Positions 50,701-63,928 of a stretch of 64,000 nucleotides of DNA are shown piece by piece. Origin of the DNA: Acanthochromis polyacanthus (lineage: Eukaryota > Chordata > Actinopteri > Pomacentridae); the NCBI RefSeq assembly GCF_021347895.1, contig NC_067129.1:35560604-35624603 (forward strand), in the 5' to 3' direction. The position numbers and the translations under genes were made by a program. The notes under the pieces were generated by a model, which searched no databases, had not been told where the DNA came from, and saw only the letters and a program-made list of their open reading frames with translations. How positions within the stretch are numbered: the stretch's first letter is position 1; each line of letters starts with the position of its first letter.

Positions 50701-53661
50701 ATGATCACCACTGATAAATATTAACTGTGTACACTAGATCTACCAAGCAGGAGCCGATTTGGTCCATCACCTTAAAAAAATAGAGGGGCCAAAATGGTCC
50801 TGTGCTTTTGCATAAACAAGTCGTTGTCCTATAGGCAGCCACCTTTCATTTGTAAATGAAGCCGCTACGCAATGCATCATGCAGGAATGTGGCCCAAACA
50901 GAGGGGGAAGTGTTGCGCACACACAAATGTTCAGCTGATTCTTATAAAAGTCTCTTCATGTGATAGTTTGTGTCAGTTTGACACAAAATACCATTTTCAC
51001 AAGAGAAAATTTTGTTGTGGATGTAAAGTATCATTTTGCACGAGAATTGGGGGGTTTGCACATTTTATTAGTGTGTGTATTTCATTGTTAGAAAAATAAA
51101 AGATATTTCTTACAGTGCATTTGTGGGTGCTGTGTATGCAAACAATATTTGATATAACATAATATGTACAGTGCCTTGAAAAAGTATTCACCCCCTTTGA
51201 ATTCATTGTCCTTTTTCTTAAATTTCATACTTTAAACATAAAGTTCTGAAATTGGCATGTTCTGTGAGGACCCAACATCAAATGGGACCCAATTGTGAAG
51301 TGGAATGAAATTTATACAATATGTTAAACTTTTTTTAGAAATAAAAAACTGAGAAGTGGGATGTGCAATATTATTCACCCCCTTTTCTCATAGTGGCTTC
51401 AGAAGTTGTCTGATGGTTTCCTCAATGATCAAATGTTGAGCTAATGACTAAATAGGGTCTAACTGAGTGTAATCCAATCTCAGAACAAATGTAGTTGGTC
51501 TGTAATGTGCCAATGATCTGTAAGCGAAACGAATGCAAAACTGCCAAAACACTACGGTCCTACTAAACTTACAGGTCAGACAAGGGAAGCACTGATCAGA
51601 GACTTTGTTGGGAACAGCTGTTTGTCTATGGTGATGTGCCTGCCTGGATTGTAGGACGAAATGCAGTTTGCAACAAAGGAACGCCAAACATTGGAGATTG
51701 CGGCAAACCTGTCAGTCTCAACTGTGTCCAAGTCAAACCCTGGGAGTTACATTGCAATTTGTGATGACGAAAGAAATTCATTGTGTTTGGAAAGAATCTT
51801 CTCTGCCATACTGTGGAAATCTCTAAGTAGTTCCTGGCTCTTTTCAAGCCTCCCCCTCCTCCTAAGAGGTATGCATGAACCCACAAGCTGGAAGGTATCG
51901 GCTGCATTTACAAATGAAAAGAAGGGCCAACAGTGGCCGTTGAGTTGCGCATTTAAAATCAAGGACCATTTTGAACCCTCTCTGGCTTTTATAGGTAGGC
52001 AAGAAAAACCTGGTACTTCAAGTGTTAAATTTATACTTACATGGAGTTCTCCAAGTTGTTGAAATCCATCTCATTTATTTCTTCATTTATCTCACCAGCT
52101 GCTAACCTTAAAAAAAAGTATTATTTATATATTTTGTCACTTTAGCACTCTAGTATCAAACATTGAGAAGTATGTTTTAATGCTGTACCTTTGTTCATTT
52201 TCTTCTCTTAGTTCTGGATCTGGAAAATCATCCTCTCTATAACAGAATGTGGAGTAAATATTTTTATGTTGCAAGAAATATATATTGTTAAAGATCCAAA
52301 GAAAAGACAATGGAAAGTGAACAGGCAAAACATTGCTAAATAGATTCATCAATGCATCCATTGATCAAGAGGGCAAGGCATGCACTGAACTTCAAGGTAC
52401 AAGCTTGACTATAGTTATGTTAAACGGTCTCAAAGACTGGTATGGAAGGAGACAGGAAGGACAAGGTGTGAAAACACTTGGGCCACTTCCAGGTGTAGTC
52501 ACATGATGCAGACTTAGCAGCTCACTTTGATTTACTAAAGACATTGGGGGAGGGGGTATGAAGAACATGGTGCTCCTATGTCTTACATTTGGACAAGAAG
52601 GTTTTACGTGCATGTTGATAGGAAACCAAATCTATGTACTTAGTAATGCATTTCAGTACAAATAGATGAAAGTTTACCAGAAACTGTAACAGAAATGTTT
52701 ACTTAGCAAGTACAAAGTGAGTTTTAGTAAACCTTTTTTATTACAAACATACCTCTCAGATAGTAACTCTCCGTGAATACTTGAGAGCGCGGGCGTAGGC
52801 AGCATCAGTTTTCTTTTGGCCTTTCTTTTGAACGGAGTTGATGTGGAAGCCCCAGACTCTGTCTCGTAGCTAATATGACATAAAAAGCAACACAGTGATT
52901 GATTAGAGATAATACACAAAGAATGAATGTATTAGGCATTTTTAGTGCATAAAACATATTTTATATTATTTAGACATACAGATTTGGAAGTGGAATATTT
53001 CCAAGCTCGATAAACATGCCTGTCGCACAAATTACGAGTATTACAGGGATTTTTAAACCACAGTGACTACTTTATAAAGCCCATCAAGTTGATAAGCTAC
53101 AAGTTACTGAATATCAACGTATTCAGTAATCGAGAAAAGTCTACAGCATGCCAATTATCAAAATTGCAAAAGAGCTTCTTTCTCAGTGAAATGTGAGAAT
53201 GTAAGTTTGATAAACAGTGAACATATTGACATTTAGGACTAGCGTGAACAATGTCAGCGTATTTATAGCCAAGTAATGAGCAGAGTACACAATAAAGAAC
53301 TGAACTTAGCTAACGTTATAGTTAGCTAGATACGGTGACATTGTTCACGCTAGTCCTAAATGTCAATATTTTCACTGTTAATCAAACTTACATTCTCACA
53401 TTTCACTGATAATTTGTACATCTCACCGGTTCAAAAGAAATGTTGCCAAAGCAGCGTCCGTTTTGATCCCCTTCAACATGCGAAAGTCACGCCACCGTTG
53501 AAAGGAATCACCAAGATAAATCCGATGTCGATCACGAAGATGTTTGTCGACAAGCTTTTTCCCCGGACTTTTTGTTGGTTTACTTTTTTAGAAGTAGATG
53601 TAGAACTGCTTGGCCTGACAAGCCGTGGGATTGGTAACTTCTCTGGAAGTTGCTGATCCAT
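47735..53661 (-). CDS. Kolobok-like transposase, 13 exons, with two apparent frame lesions
   Basis: Exons, all on the minus strand: 53661-53427, 52869-52753, 52236-52189, 52106-52041, 50682-50542, 50467-50146, 50069-49790, 49686-49453, 49345-49266, 49173-49068, 48988-48795, 48720-48556 (duplicated at 48342-48178) and 48077-47735. Phases agree at the junctions except as noted below. The N terminus MDQQLPEKLPIPRLVRPSSS is followed by a helical domain with YLGDSFQRWRDFRMLKGIKT and DAALATFLLNR, then an acidic linker. The core has ICPNGHIVFQWNSQ, NILLSGNNYTKVALLF, GDGRMDSPGFSAQYCTYT, EVCTDAHTQISALF, YDMWHGAKNLGKKI, FWFCC, MWIGLLHHV and STAHLESFHNHLLMYAGKR. The Asp of GDGRMDSPG, the Asp of CTDAH and the Glu of LESFHN are the likely catalytic acids. 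Exon 1 needs a one-base shift near 53570, and the 3' edge of exon 10 has seven T where six keep the frame. Both are in homopolymers. It would cut and rejoin TTAA-flanked element ends. Confidence 0.78.
48143..48520. repeat. 378-bp tandem duplication, unit 1
   Basis: Identical to 48521-48898 apart from about one base. It contains one whole transposase exon (LESFHNHLLMYAGKRF) and part of the preceding exon. Confidence 0.93.
48521..48898. repeat. 378-bp tandem duplication, unit 2
   Basis: The head-to-tail copy. The Ala of unit 1 in FLAALDYNHH reads Gly here (FLAGLDYNHH). Near identity means either a very young event or an assembly error. Confidence 0.93.
51169..51640 (+). mobile_element. Tc1-type element fragment in transposase intron
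   Basis: CAGTGCCTTGAAAAAGTATT follows a TA and is continued by TTCACCCCCTTTGAATTC and GGGACCCAATTGTGAAGTGG. The same family end occurs at 21770. The other end is not found, so the right limit is approximate. It lies in the intron between exons 4 and 5 of the Kolobok-like transposase. Confidence 0.72.
53183..53409. repeat. imperfect inverted repeat, probable small MITE
   Basis: Arms of about 74 bp (53183-53256 and 53336-53409), including GGACTAGCGTGAACAATGTC and its complement, are separated by 79 bp. It sits in the first intron, 17 bp from the donor of transposase exon 1. Confidence 0.85.
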
Positions 53662-53969
53662 GCTGCTCTCTCCTCCAAAAGCAAAACACATGTGCGCGCG
53701 GTTGCGTAGTGCGTAGCTCGCGCACCTCTGCATGGACGTGCTTGCTGTGCGTGTAACCTTTGATTGACAGCAGACAAAGCTGAAGCTCGAACTTGATTGG
53801 CTAGCTGCCGACCGGCGCTTTTTGGAATAACATGGGGGTCTATGAGAGGAAGGCGGAGCTCAGGAATAAATTTTCATATCGCGTTATACTAACTTTATAT
53901 TATAGTATCGATCTAGACTAACACATTTAAGCTTTGTTAAAAAATGATACATAAATTGAAAACAAATGG

Positions 53970-53987
53970 AAACTCCGGACAGCAGCT
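53970..53987 (-). repeat. right terminal inverted repeat of Kolobok-like element
   Basis: Inverted match of the left end, followed directly by TTAA. Confidence 0.92.
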
Positions 53988-53991
53988 TTAA

Positions 53992-54266
53992 GACAATCTT
54001 GCAGTCTAGCTAACTGAAAGTGAACCAAAGTGCATAAAGTCATAGAACAGGGTGTGCTGAATGCTCTGGGAGCAAGTCTGCTGCAGTGAAAACACCTTTG
54101 AAGGGGTCAAGGGTCACTAAATCTGAAGACTTTAAATGAAGGAGACATTTTGTGCAACATATCAAGTATCATAAAAGTCATTCCCAGTGGAATTCAAGTC
54201 TGATACTGTGTGGGACTATTCAGAGCAGTCACATGAAGCACTGTATCTGTTTTCAAGGGTCGAGCC
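53992..54266. repeat. LINE 5' remnant and repeated segment
   Basis: Positions 53992-54015 are the truncated 5' edge of LINE copy 1. The remainder (AAAGTGCATAAAGTC onward) matches 61325-61570 in inverted orientation. No gene. Confidence 0.8.
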
Positions 54267-55102
54267 CAGGGGTCGGCAACCCGCGGCTCCGGAGCCGCAT
54301 GCGGCTCTTTCAGCCCTCTGTTGCGGCTCCCTGTAACTTTGGAAAATAAAGTGTTCTGCCTTTCAGGCGCGTTTCAATGTATTTTAATATAGAGAGTTTT
54401 ATTGTGAAATTACCGCTCTTACTTTGACGTGTCACTCCACCGGATGTGCTATGCCTGTGACGTGAGAGCGCAAAGCTGATGCAGAGAGACAACACGGAGC
54501 TTCCGATTCCCACACGTTTCATACCTTTTTTCTGTTTTACTCCTGGAGAAGCAACACCTGTAGTTTCACATCGTTTTGTACTCAAGAATGCCAAGCCTGT
54601 ATATTAAAGCTCCACTCCAAGAAAGACACGTCTTTGAGTCAAAAGTACTCATGATAGGGTAATACACGTTACTCGCAAGAACACGGCAGCAGGTCAGAGA
54701 GTCAGAGGAGTGTCATCTTGGAAAATAGGGCAGCGACTTACCGGAGAAAAGTTATTAGCTTAAGATAAATAGATAAATAGATTTTACAAGTTAAATAGAT
54801 ATTCGCAAAATAGTGATTTTCAGCTAACATTACGTAACGTATGAGGTCCAAGAGCAAAAATGACATTAACCAAGTAAGATAAATATTAGTAGGACACAAT
54901 TTTAAAAAATGAATCTATCTAATTAGAGACTTTGTAATTAATTAATCACGACTGATTAACAAGGGCATAGAGGTAAAAAAGCGATATATGCAGTGTTGTC
55001 TTCATTTTAAATGCCAAAAGGATTTTGCGGCTCCCGGTGTTTTCTTTTCTGTGGGAAACGGGTCGAAATGGCTCTTTGAGTGTTAAAGGTTGCCGACCCC
55101 TG
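54267..55102. mobile_element. non-autonomous hAT element (836 bp)
   Basis: The ends CAGGGGTCGGCAACC and GGTTGCCGACCCCTG are inverted and flanked by 8-bp copies GTCGAGCC (54259-54266) and GTCTAGCC (55103-55110) with one mismatch. The mirror segment at 61.3 kb lacks it. There is no transposase-like frame. Confidence 0.88.
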
Positions 55103-55520
55103 GTCTAGCCCCATTGGAACCCGCTTTTTTCAGCAGTGAGGCCTACTAGTAGTGATGAAGCCTGAGGCCTTCAAACATGTAAAATAAATTCCTGCTCGGT
55201 CATTTTTGGGTCTAGTGACACCAAATTGGACGCACTCCTACTAGACCACCCCCTGACCTTGCATATTTTTTTTCAGAGAGTTAGCTCAAAAGGGGCCCGA
55301 GCACGGGCCTGTTTCTTACTCGACGATTAACCCTTTAATGTCCAAATGCTTCAAAACGGGCTAAAAAGGTCAAAATCGCACACATTCCTTAACCAATTTG
55401 GACCAAACTGCACATTTTCTATATATAGAGGCTAATGTGAACGCTCATGCACGTTTTTAGACCTCCAGGGGCCCTGAAGAAGGAATGAGGGCCAAAAAAA
55501 CAAAGTGCATTTTTTGAGTT
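55103..55520 (+). repeat. left arm of a dispersed inverted repeat
   Basis: From GGAACCCGCTTTTTTCAGCA to the GGGCCCTGAAGAAGG region it matches 58990-59418 in inverted orientation, with moderate divergence. It is non-coding. Confidence 0.82.
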
Positions 55521-56188
55521 CTCTATACTTCTATCCATGGTTGTGCTGTTTTCATAGAGGCACACAACTTTATATTGCAGTAAAAACAATGAGCCCAGGG
55601 GGAGTTAAAATACGACTGGAGCAACTAGAAACTACTTCAGGGAGTTAATGACACACCAGCATAGCAACACAACTACAGCAACAACAAATACCACAACATC
55701 TACAGAGAAAAATATCATTATTGCTCTCCTCATTATTATGAAATATACATACTCTTTATATATGAGGAACCATAAACACGCTAAAGACACAATAAAGTAG
55801 GCAAAAAAGGTAATGAATAAAGTTTCACACAAACAGACATAAGGTATTCCCTAAGGCCTGAATTTTAACATGATAAACTGTTTCCGAATTTAGTGGCCAC
55901 AATTGCAGAAGCTCAGTCTCCTTCAGTTTTGTTGGTGAGACAGTTTGGAGACTTTAATCAGGTGACCACAGACAAAATGTAAATGGGCCTACGCTGACTA
56001 ATTGCGATTAAAGCTATTAAAAAATTGATTTTTAACCAAAGTGGGAGCCAATGTAATGGGGCTGAGTAATGTGAGGTGGCTGTTTTTGTGCTTGTTAGGA
56101 GTCTTCTGTTCAATGATAGCAACACACATCGGACAAACAACCCCCATGTGACTAAAAACATCCATTACAGCATGTTCTTTAAGCAATA
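55521..56188. other. no gene recognised
   Basis: AT-rich sequence with no clear repeat signature before Tc1 copy 3. Confidence 0.35.
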
Positions 56189-57823
<1,635 letters not shown>

Positions 57824-58989
57824 TAGCACTCATACTGTAATGGACCTGTTTATAACCAATACCTGATATGTGTTTGACCCAAAATGGAAAAAAAGTACAA
57901 GTTTTATTAAAGCTTTTTACAGTTTTTCATCTGCTACCAGTGAAGTAGAAAGGTTTTAATTAGTTTGTGTTTTGTGTGTGTGGGCAGAGTCAGTCAGTGC
58001 AGCACAGTGAGGTGCACCAAAGAAAATTAATGATAATGATTTTTCAGTGATGGAATATTCTTTTCCACTTGTACAATGACTGCAAGGAAATTGTGTTGCA
58101 ACCAAACAACAAACTCTTTGAATAAACAATAAAGGCAACATGGAAATGCAGAAAATTACAGTTTGTCAAACGTCTCACTGAAGCTGCTTCAAAACGAGTT
58201 AATCTCTATGGATCCCTGCGTTAAAATATCCAATTTTACAGCAGTCTTTTTTGCTCCTGTTTTGCCGTTGTAGGTCCTGGTGGTCTGAAAACGTACACCA
58301 GTATTACTTTAGGACCCAATATCAAGCATGTGCAGGTTGGTCCAAATCGGTCAAAGAATCTGTGAGATTTTGACCTTAAATAGCCTTTTGGACATTAAAG
58401 GGGCACACTTCCAAACTTCAACATGGTACCATCTGGCCCCTGGTTGACCCAGGAGGCTGATATTGTATATACCGACTCACAGGGGGCCCTAGTACTTGTG
58501 GTTAAGATTTCGTCCCGTTCAGGTAAAAAATGAGGGTGAGGGTCTAATTATACTGGCAGAAGGCTCTCAGGATCTAATAGTCTGACAAGGGGTTTTCCAA
58601 ACATGAACACTTGGTCAGATTTTTCTACTAGGACCCTGGAGCTGATATTTTAGTATGTTATACTAGGCAATATTTGGAGCTGAACTGTGGTGGTTTGGTG
58701 TCTCTATGACCTTCCTGTGACCCCTGGCGCAGGGTCAAAATGTCACATTTTTGGACATTGAAGCCCCATAAATTAGTAATTTTTGCATCAAATGAGCTGA
58801 AACTTTTAGGGGTGATTCAGGTGACCTTGGTGAGCAATTGATTTGAAGCACAAGTCTTTAGGTCATTCCTGGAGCTACTTCTGGTTTGGGAGGGGCTAGC
58901 AAAACAGTTCCAGTGGATTTAGATTTTAGATGTTTCAGAGGTACCAGATCCCAGGTTTCAGGTCTCTGACTGTTACAGAAGAGAAATGA
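57824..58989. other. non-coding repeat-derived sequence
   Basis: From about 58250 to 58415 it matches the segments at 43512-43680 and 61640-61797 (GGTCCTGGTGGTCTGAAAAC, TTGGACATTAAAGGGGC). The phrase TTTTTGGACATTGAAG occurs again near 58755, suggesting internally repeated units. No open frame stands out. Confidence 0.5.
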
Positions 58990-59418
58990 GACCAAAAGAG
59001 GGACATTTATGGAAAAACATGTTTTTTTTTTGGCCCTCATTCCTTCTTCAGGGCCCCTGGAGGTCTGAAAACGTGCATGAGCATTCACATTAGCCTCTCT
59101 ATATAGAAAATGTGCAGTTTGGTCCAAATTGGTTAAGGAATGTGTGAGATTGTGACCTTTTTATCCCGTTTTGAAGCATTTGGACATTAAAGGGTTAATC
59201 GTCGAGAGAAAAACAGGCCCGTGCTCGGGCCCCTTTTGAGCTAACTCTCTGAAAAAAAATATGCAAGGTCAGGGGTGGTCTAGTAGGAGTGCGTCCGATT
59301 TGGTGTCACTAGACCCAAAAATGACCGAGCAGGATTTTTTTTTACATGTTTGAAGGCCTCAGGCTTCTTCACTACTAGTAGGCCTCACTGCTGAAAAAAG
59401 CAGGTTCCCATTGGGCTT
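58990..59418 (-). repeat. right arm of a dispersed inverted repeat
   Basis: Mirror of 55103-55520, with GGCCCGTGCTCGGGCCCCTT and TTTGGACATTAAAGGGTTAA in common. Tc1 copy 3 lies between the arms. Confidence 0.82.
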
Positions 59419-61324
59419 GTTGTGAAGCATGGAGATATGAGATCCCAGAATCAGCCACAAAGGGGAGACTCTGACAGAACAACAGCTAAATAAGGGAACA
59501 TTGTGATATTATAACCTGTGATTTAGGATCAAATTATGCCATAACCTAATGAATGTGTTTGAACTAACCAAGTGCCTATTTCTTACATTTTTTAATGTTG
59601 AAACAGTGCAGAAATCAGAAGAGTGCCTCATTCAGAAAGAGTGAAGGGTTGATTATTTTTTGGGAAAATGTCTTTTCTTTATAAATTTTTATAAGTTGGT
59701 TGTTTCTTTGAATATGTCCTTTTTACTGGTTTTATAGGTTTCAGAAAGAGTTTTGATAACTGTTAAAATAAGAGGGTTTTAACTTTGTAATGAGGTGAGA
59801 AGTCACGAGTTAAGTGAACTAGGGTCAAGTGTTCACCGTAAAGATTAAACTCAGAATAGATTGTTTTTTTTTTAATAAGTCTGTACACATTGTCCAAAAG
59901 ATTGCACAATGGGATGCCAGCGACAGTTCGAGGCTGACATCTGTTTTTCCATTTCCTGATCAGGAGCCTGTGCTGAGCTGCAGACAGGAGAGATCAGGGG
60001 GGCAAGATGGGCTGTCTGGACAGTCCAAAACAGATAGTTTCAGTTCCTTAAAAGTGGAGGTGTCCATGCAGTCAGTGTATGGTACAAGTGTGCGAGGGGG
60101 TAGAGATGAAGTTATTGCTCAAGTTAATTTAGTATGAGATCATTGCTATGTTAATTAAGGGTGAAGTCATTGCATATGCATAAGGTTCAGTAAACTATAA
60201 ATTACACTTGATCGAGGTGCAAGTTGGGAGTCGTTGGGTGATAGTCGCTCGATGCAAACCAGGGTAGAAATGCCCTGAGCTAAGGGGATTTTATCATGTA
60301 ACTCGGACGGGGATTCAACATGATCTGCAAAGGAATAACTGTTCTGTTGGAATTATCGACGAATGTACTGCTTTTTCTGTAGTGTTGGAGGATTACAGAA
60401 CTGTGATCTGGAAATAATGCTGTCTGAAGGAACATTACTGAACTCTATTTTCCATGTGAGGAATAACACCTGAATGGATTACAAAGTTTATTGGCCCAAA
60501 CAACAAAAATGGATATATGCAGATCTAAATCTGGTCCGGACCCCCGTCCACTTCCCCCACTTCCCGGCGGGTCTCAAACACTTGTCGGGTCTCAGGTGAG
60601 CAGCCAGGTGTGGCCACACCCTGACTGCTCTCCCTCCAAATTATGTAATCTGGGTGATTATTACTTCTCTTTATGAAAGCATAGTTCCACTTATGAGTCG
60701 TGTTAAACAATTGAAAGAATATTGATGTTTGATTAATTGTCTGATGATTAAGAGCTATTGCTACGCCCTTGCTAAAATATAATAAACATTTTTCCTGCAA
60801 GTGAACAGATTGGAAATTCACTTTATCCCTATCACAGTCACTAATTATGAATATTTTCCCTGGTGGTAGAAAGTCAGGTTACTGCGTGCATAACAATAGT
60901 AGAGGTTCTGAAAGGTTACCTAATCATAGGGGCCAGGTTGGCCGAGTATAAACATATCCTCGAGGTTGTCTATATGTCCATAATCTCTGAATTAAACCTA
61001 GCAACCTACCAAGTGCAAGATCCATGAGAGAAAAAGCTGCCGTTAACAGGCGTGACTGGTGATTAAGTTTAACTATACTGAAGTGGCTACTCAGTTAAAT
61101 TAATTATCAGAGGAAGCAGTGATAGGCGTCTGGATGAAGGCAGTGAGAAAGCTAGGTGAATTTTCCTCGTATTACCAGCTTAACAGTTCTGCAGCATCAC
61201 TCTGAGTAAGATCTCAGGGGGCAGTAGAACCGGACCCGTAGGATGGAGAGCTGGTCCGGTGATTCCCTGACAGCTGAATAAGTAAATTAGGGGGTTACTG
61301 GCCCTGAGGATCAACAGGCTAGAC
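59419..61324. other. unclassified sequence, no gene recognised
   Basis: No supported exon. The stretch 60150-61200 has a composition and TATA/polyadenylation-like signals that could fit LTR or retroviral-like non-coding DNA, but no paired ends, primer site or protein motif could be found. Confidence 0.3.
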
Positions 61325-62019
61325 CCTTGAAAACAGATACAGTGCTTCATGTGACTGCTCTGAATAGTCCCACACAATATCAGACTTGAATTCTACTGGG
61401 AATGACTTTTATGATACTTGATATGTTGCACAAAATGTCTCCTTCATTTAAAGTCTTCAGATTTAGTGACCCTTGACCCCTTCAAAGGTGTTTTCACTGC
61501 AGCAGACTTGCTCCCAGAGCATTCAGCACACCCTGTTCTATGACTTTATGCACTTTGGTGCACTTTGATTGATGTTGTCACACTGTTTCTCATTCATTTT
61601 ACATTTCCATCTTAAAAAGGCCCCTGTTCCAGTGTCTTTTCTGCTCCTATTTTGCCGTTGTAGGTCCTGGTGGTCTGAAAACATACACCAGTATTGCTTT
61701 AGAACACAATATCAAGCATGTACAGGTTGGTCCAAATTGGTCAAAGAATCTGTGAGATTTTGACCTTAATTGGCCTTTTGGACATTAAAGGGGCACACAG
61801 TGTGTCCTCTGCTTGTCTTGAATCATAAATCAACATCAGTAAATTTCTCACTCCTTAATAAGAGATGTAAACGAGATACCATATTCATTCAATATTCATT
61901 ACGGTACTGGATGGTTTTAAAAAAACAAAAATTTATTGCACTGTCAGTGAACAAAACAAACAATGAACACCGATGCACTGATGTGAAGTTCTTTATATGT
62001 GGGCAATGTGTCTTTATTA

Positions 62020-62684
62020 TACTGACAGTCAATAGAAACTTTGAGGTAGAAATGTACGCAGAATTCTACTTGTGGGGGGTTGTAATTATTCATTGTGGAT
62101 TTACTGATGATCGAGTGCCCTGGTAGTTGAGATAATGATGAGTTGTCGTTTTGTCATGATTCATTGCACATGGGTTGGTCACTTTGCAAAAGTGAACCAA
62201 ATACACACCAAGCAATACTCAGTGAGTATCTGCACAATTTGAGAATGGGTTTTGAAGGCCTATATAAAGGCCCAAAAAAGGCCACCATTGTTAGTCCAGT
62301 GAACAGCATCATGCCACGTCTATCACATGAACAACATCTCCGGGCACTGGGTATGGTGGAGGCCGGTTTGAGCTACAGTGATGTAGCCAGGCATATGGGC
62401 TGTTCCCAACCCACAATCAGAAGCCTGGTCCAAAGCATGCGCTGACGGATTGCTGCCTGCATCGAAGCAAATGGAGGCCATACTCGGTGTTGACTGTTGT
62501 GACTTTGTGTTTGACAGGTGCCGTTTTCTTTTGTGAAATTCTTTATTTTCAAATCATTCTTGAAATTTTTGTTTCTGTATGCCAATATGCTAAACATATT
62601 CATATGAAGAAAATCCAGTTTCGGGCTTCAAAATAAAAATTATGTTGAAAAATATGGTCTCAAAGTTTTTAATGACTGTCAGTG
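62020..62684 (+). mobile_element. Tc1-like MITE, mirror copy
   Basis: TA-flanked, with ends ACTGACAGTCA and TGACTGTCAG. It is the same element as at 42613-43288 and about 11 bp shorter. Confidence 0.8.
62311..62445 (+). pseudogene. Tc1-type transposase helix-turn-helix remnant, mirror copy
   Basis: Starts MPRLSHEQHLRALGMVEAGL and ends VQSMR before a stop. It differs from the other copy by one residue in the start region. There is no catalytic domain. Confidence 0.65.
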
Positions 62685-62852
62685 TAGTTAAAAGACAGGA
62701 CATTGTAATTGTAAGATGTCATTGATTTACACCTGCATTTTGTGCTTCATGGCACCAGGTGTGCTGTTTGCATGTTGGACATTGTTTTACACAGACACCA
62801 CCAAAGAAGAAAGGTGCCGGAAGTGCTGCACGTTGTTATGTTGTTGTTCATG

Positions 62853-63794
62853 TCATGGAGTTCCTCAGGGTTCTGTCTTAGGACCGATACTTTTCACATT
62901 ATACAAGCTTCCTTTAGGCATTATTAGGAAGCATTCTATTAACTTCCATTGTTATGCAGATGACACACAATTGTATTTATCTATGAAGCCAGATGAAACT
63001 GATCAGTTAGCTGGACTGCAAGATTGTCTTAAGGACATTAAAAACTGGATGACTTTTAACTTCCTACTGCTAAATTCAGACAAAACTGAAGTCATTGTAT
63101 TTGGCCCCAAACATCTTAGAAACTCTCTTTCAAAGCAAATACTTACCTGGATGGCATTACGTTGGCCTCCAGTACTACTGTGAGGAGTCTTGGAGTTATT
63201 TTTGACCAGGACATGTCCTTTAACTCACACATAAAGCAAGTCTGTAGGACTTCCTTTTTTCACCTGCGTAATATTGTAAAAATCAGGAACATCCTGTCTC
63301 AGAGTGATGCAGAAAAATTAGTTCATGCTTTTGTTACTTCCAGGCTTGACTATTGCAATTCCTTATTATCGGGTCGTCCAAATAGCTCTCTTAAACATCT
63401 ACAGTTGATCCAAAATGCTGCTGCGAGAGTACTGACAGGAGTTAGCAAAAGAGATCATATTTCCCCTATACTTGCTTCTCTTCACTGGCTTCCTGTTAAA
63501 TCCAGAATAGAATTTAAAATCCTTCTTCTGACATATAAAGCTCTTACTAACCAATCTCCATCATATCTTAAAGATCTGATAGTACCATATTATCCTAGTA
63601 GAACTCTTCGTTCTCAAACTGCAGGCTTACTTGTTGTTCCTAGAATTTCTAAAAGTAGAATGGGGGGCAAAGCCTTCAGTTATCAGGCGCCTCTCCTGTG
63701 GAACCTGCTCCCAGTTTGGGTTCGGGAGGCAGATACCCTCTCTATTTTTAAGACCAGACTTAAAACATTCCTTTTTGACAAATCTTATAGTTAG
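62853..63794 (+). pseudogene. LINE reverse transcriptase, copy 2
   Basis: The frame opens with [17 protein letters not shown] and the catalytic [12 protein letters not shown]. It continues through [20 protein letters not shown] to a shift near 63150-63180. In the new frame it continues as [38 protein letters not shown] and SPILASLHWLPVKSRIEFK, and ends LKTFLFDKSYS. The RT blocks fit the CR1-group L2/Rex1 LINEs of fish. The endonuclease half is missing, so the copy is dead. It shows the part lost from copy 1. Confidence 0.87.
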
Positions 63795-63913
63795 GGCTGA
63801 CTGGGTGACCCACAGGGGTTCGGCTTGTGTCTTCATTTGCACAGCTGACTCCCTCTTGGACGTCCCTTCGTTCTGCCCCTCGTCATGCTGCTATAGGCCG
63901 AGGCTGCTGGGAT

Positions 63914-63928
63914 ATATATATATATATA
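63914..63928. repeat. (AT)n run
   Basis: A short AT dinucleotide run between the LINE and the MITE. Confidence 0.8.

Larger units (their letters stand above)
45347..53987. mobile_element. Kolobok-like DNA transposon carrying a P2X7-ballast gene (8641 bp)
   Basis: The element is flanked by TTAA (45343-45346 and 53988-53991) with terminal inverted repeats AGCTGCTGTCCGGAGTTT. Cutting it out restores the LINE sequence. TTAA target duplication is used by piggyBac and Kolobok. The transposase, with its GDGRMDSPG and DMWHGAK motifs, looks Kolobok-like and not piggyBac-like. Two genes converge: a short gene running right from the left end and a 13-exon transposase running left from the right end. 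Inside are a Tc1-type fragment, a small intronic inverted repeat and a 378-bp tandem duplication. Confidence 0.82.
61325..62854. repeat. mirror copy of the repeated segment at 42.45-54.27 kb
   Basis: It matches, inverted, 54262-54016, then 43740-42451 and the bases beyond the hAT at 40739. It lacks the LINE, the Kolobok-like element and the two hATs, and so serves as an empty-site reference. The match ends where the LINE at 62853 begins. Confidence 0.88.
62853..63928 (+). mobile_element. L2/Rex1-type LINE, copy 2
   Basis: 5'-truncated at the catalytic region and cut at its 3' side by an (AT)n tract and the MITE at 63929. It shares high identity with copy 1 at 43741. Confidence 0.85.

Noticed and set aside
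51661..52062. 133-codon plus-strand frame
   Set aside because: It overlaps exon 4 of the Kolobok-like transposase and a Tc1-type fragment; it has no domain or conserved context.
60150..61200. Possible retroviral LTR
   Set aside because: No paired LTR, primer site, polypurine tract or coding region could be found, so it is left unclassified.
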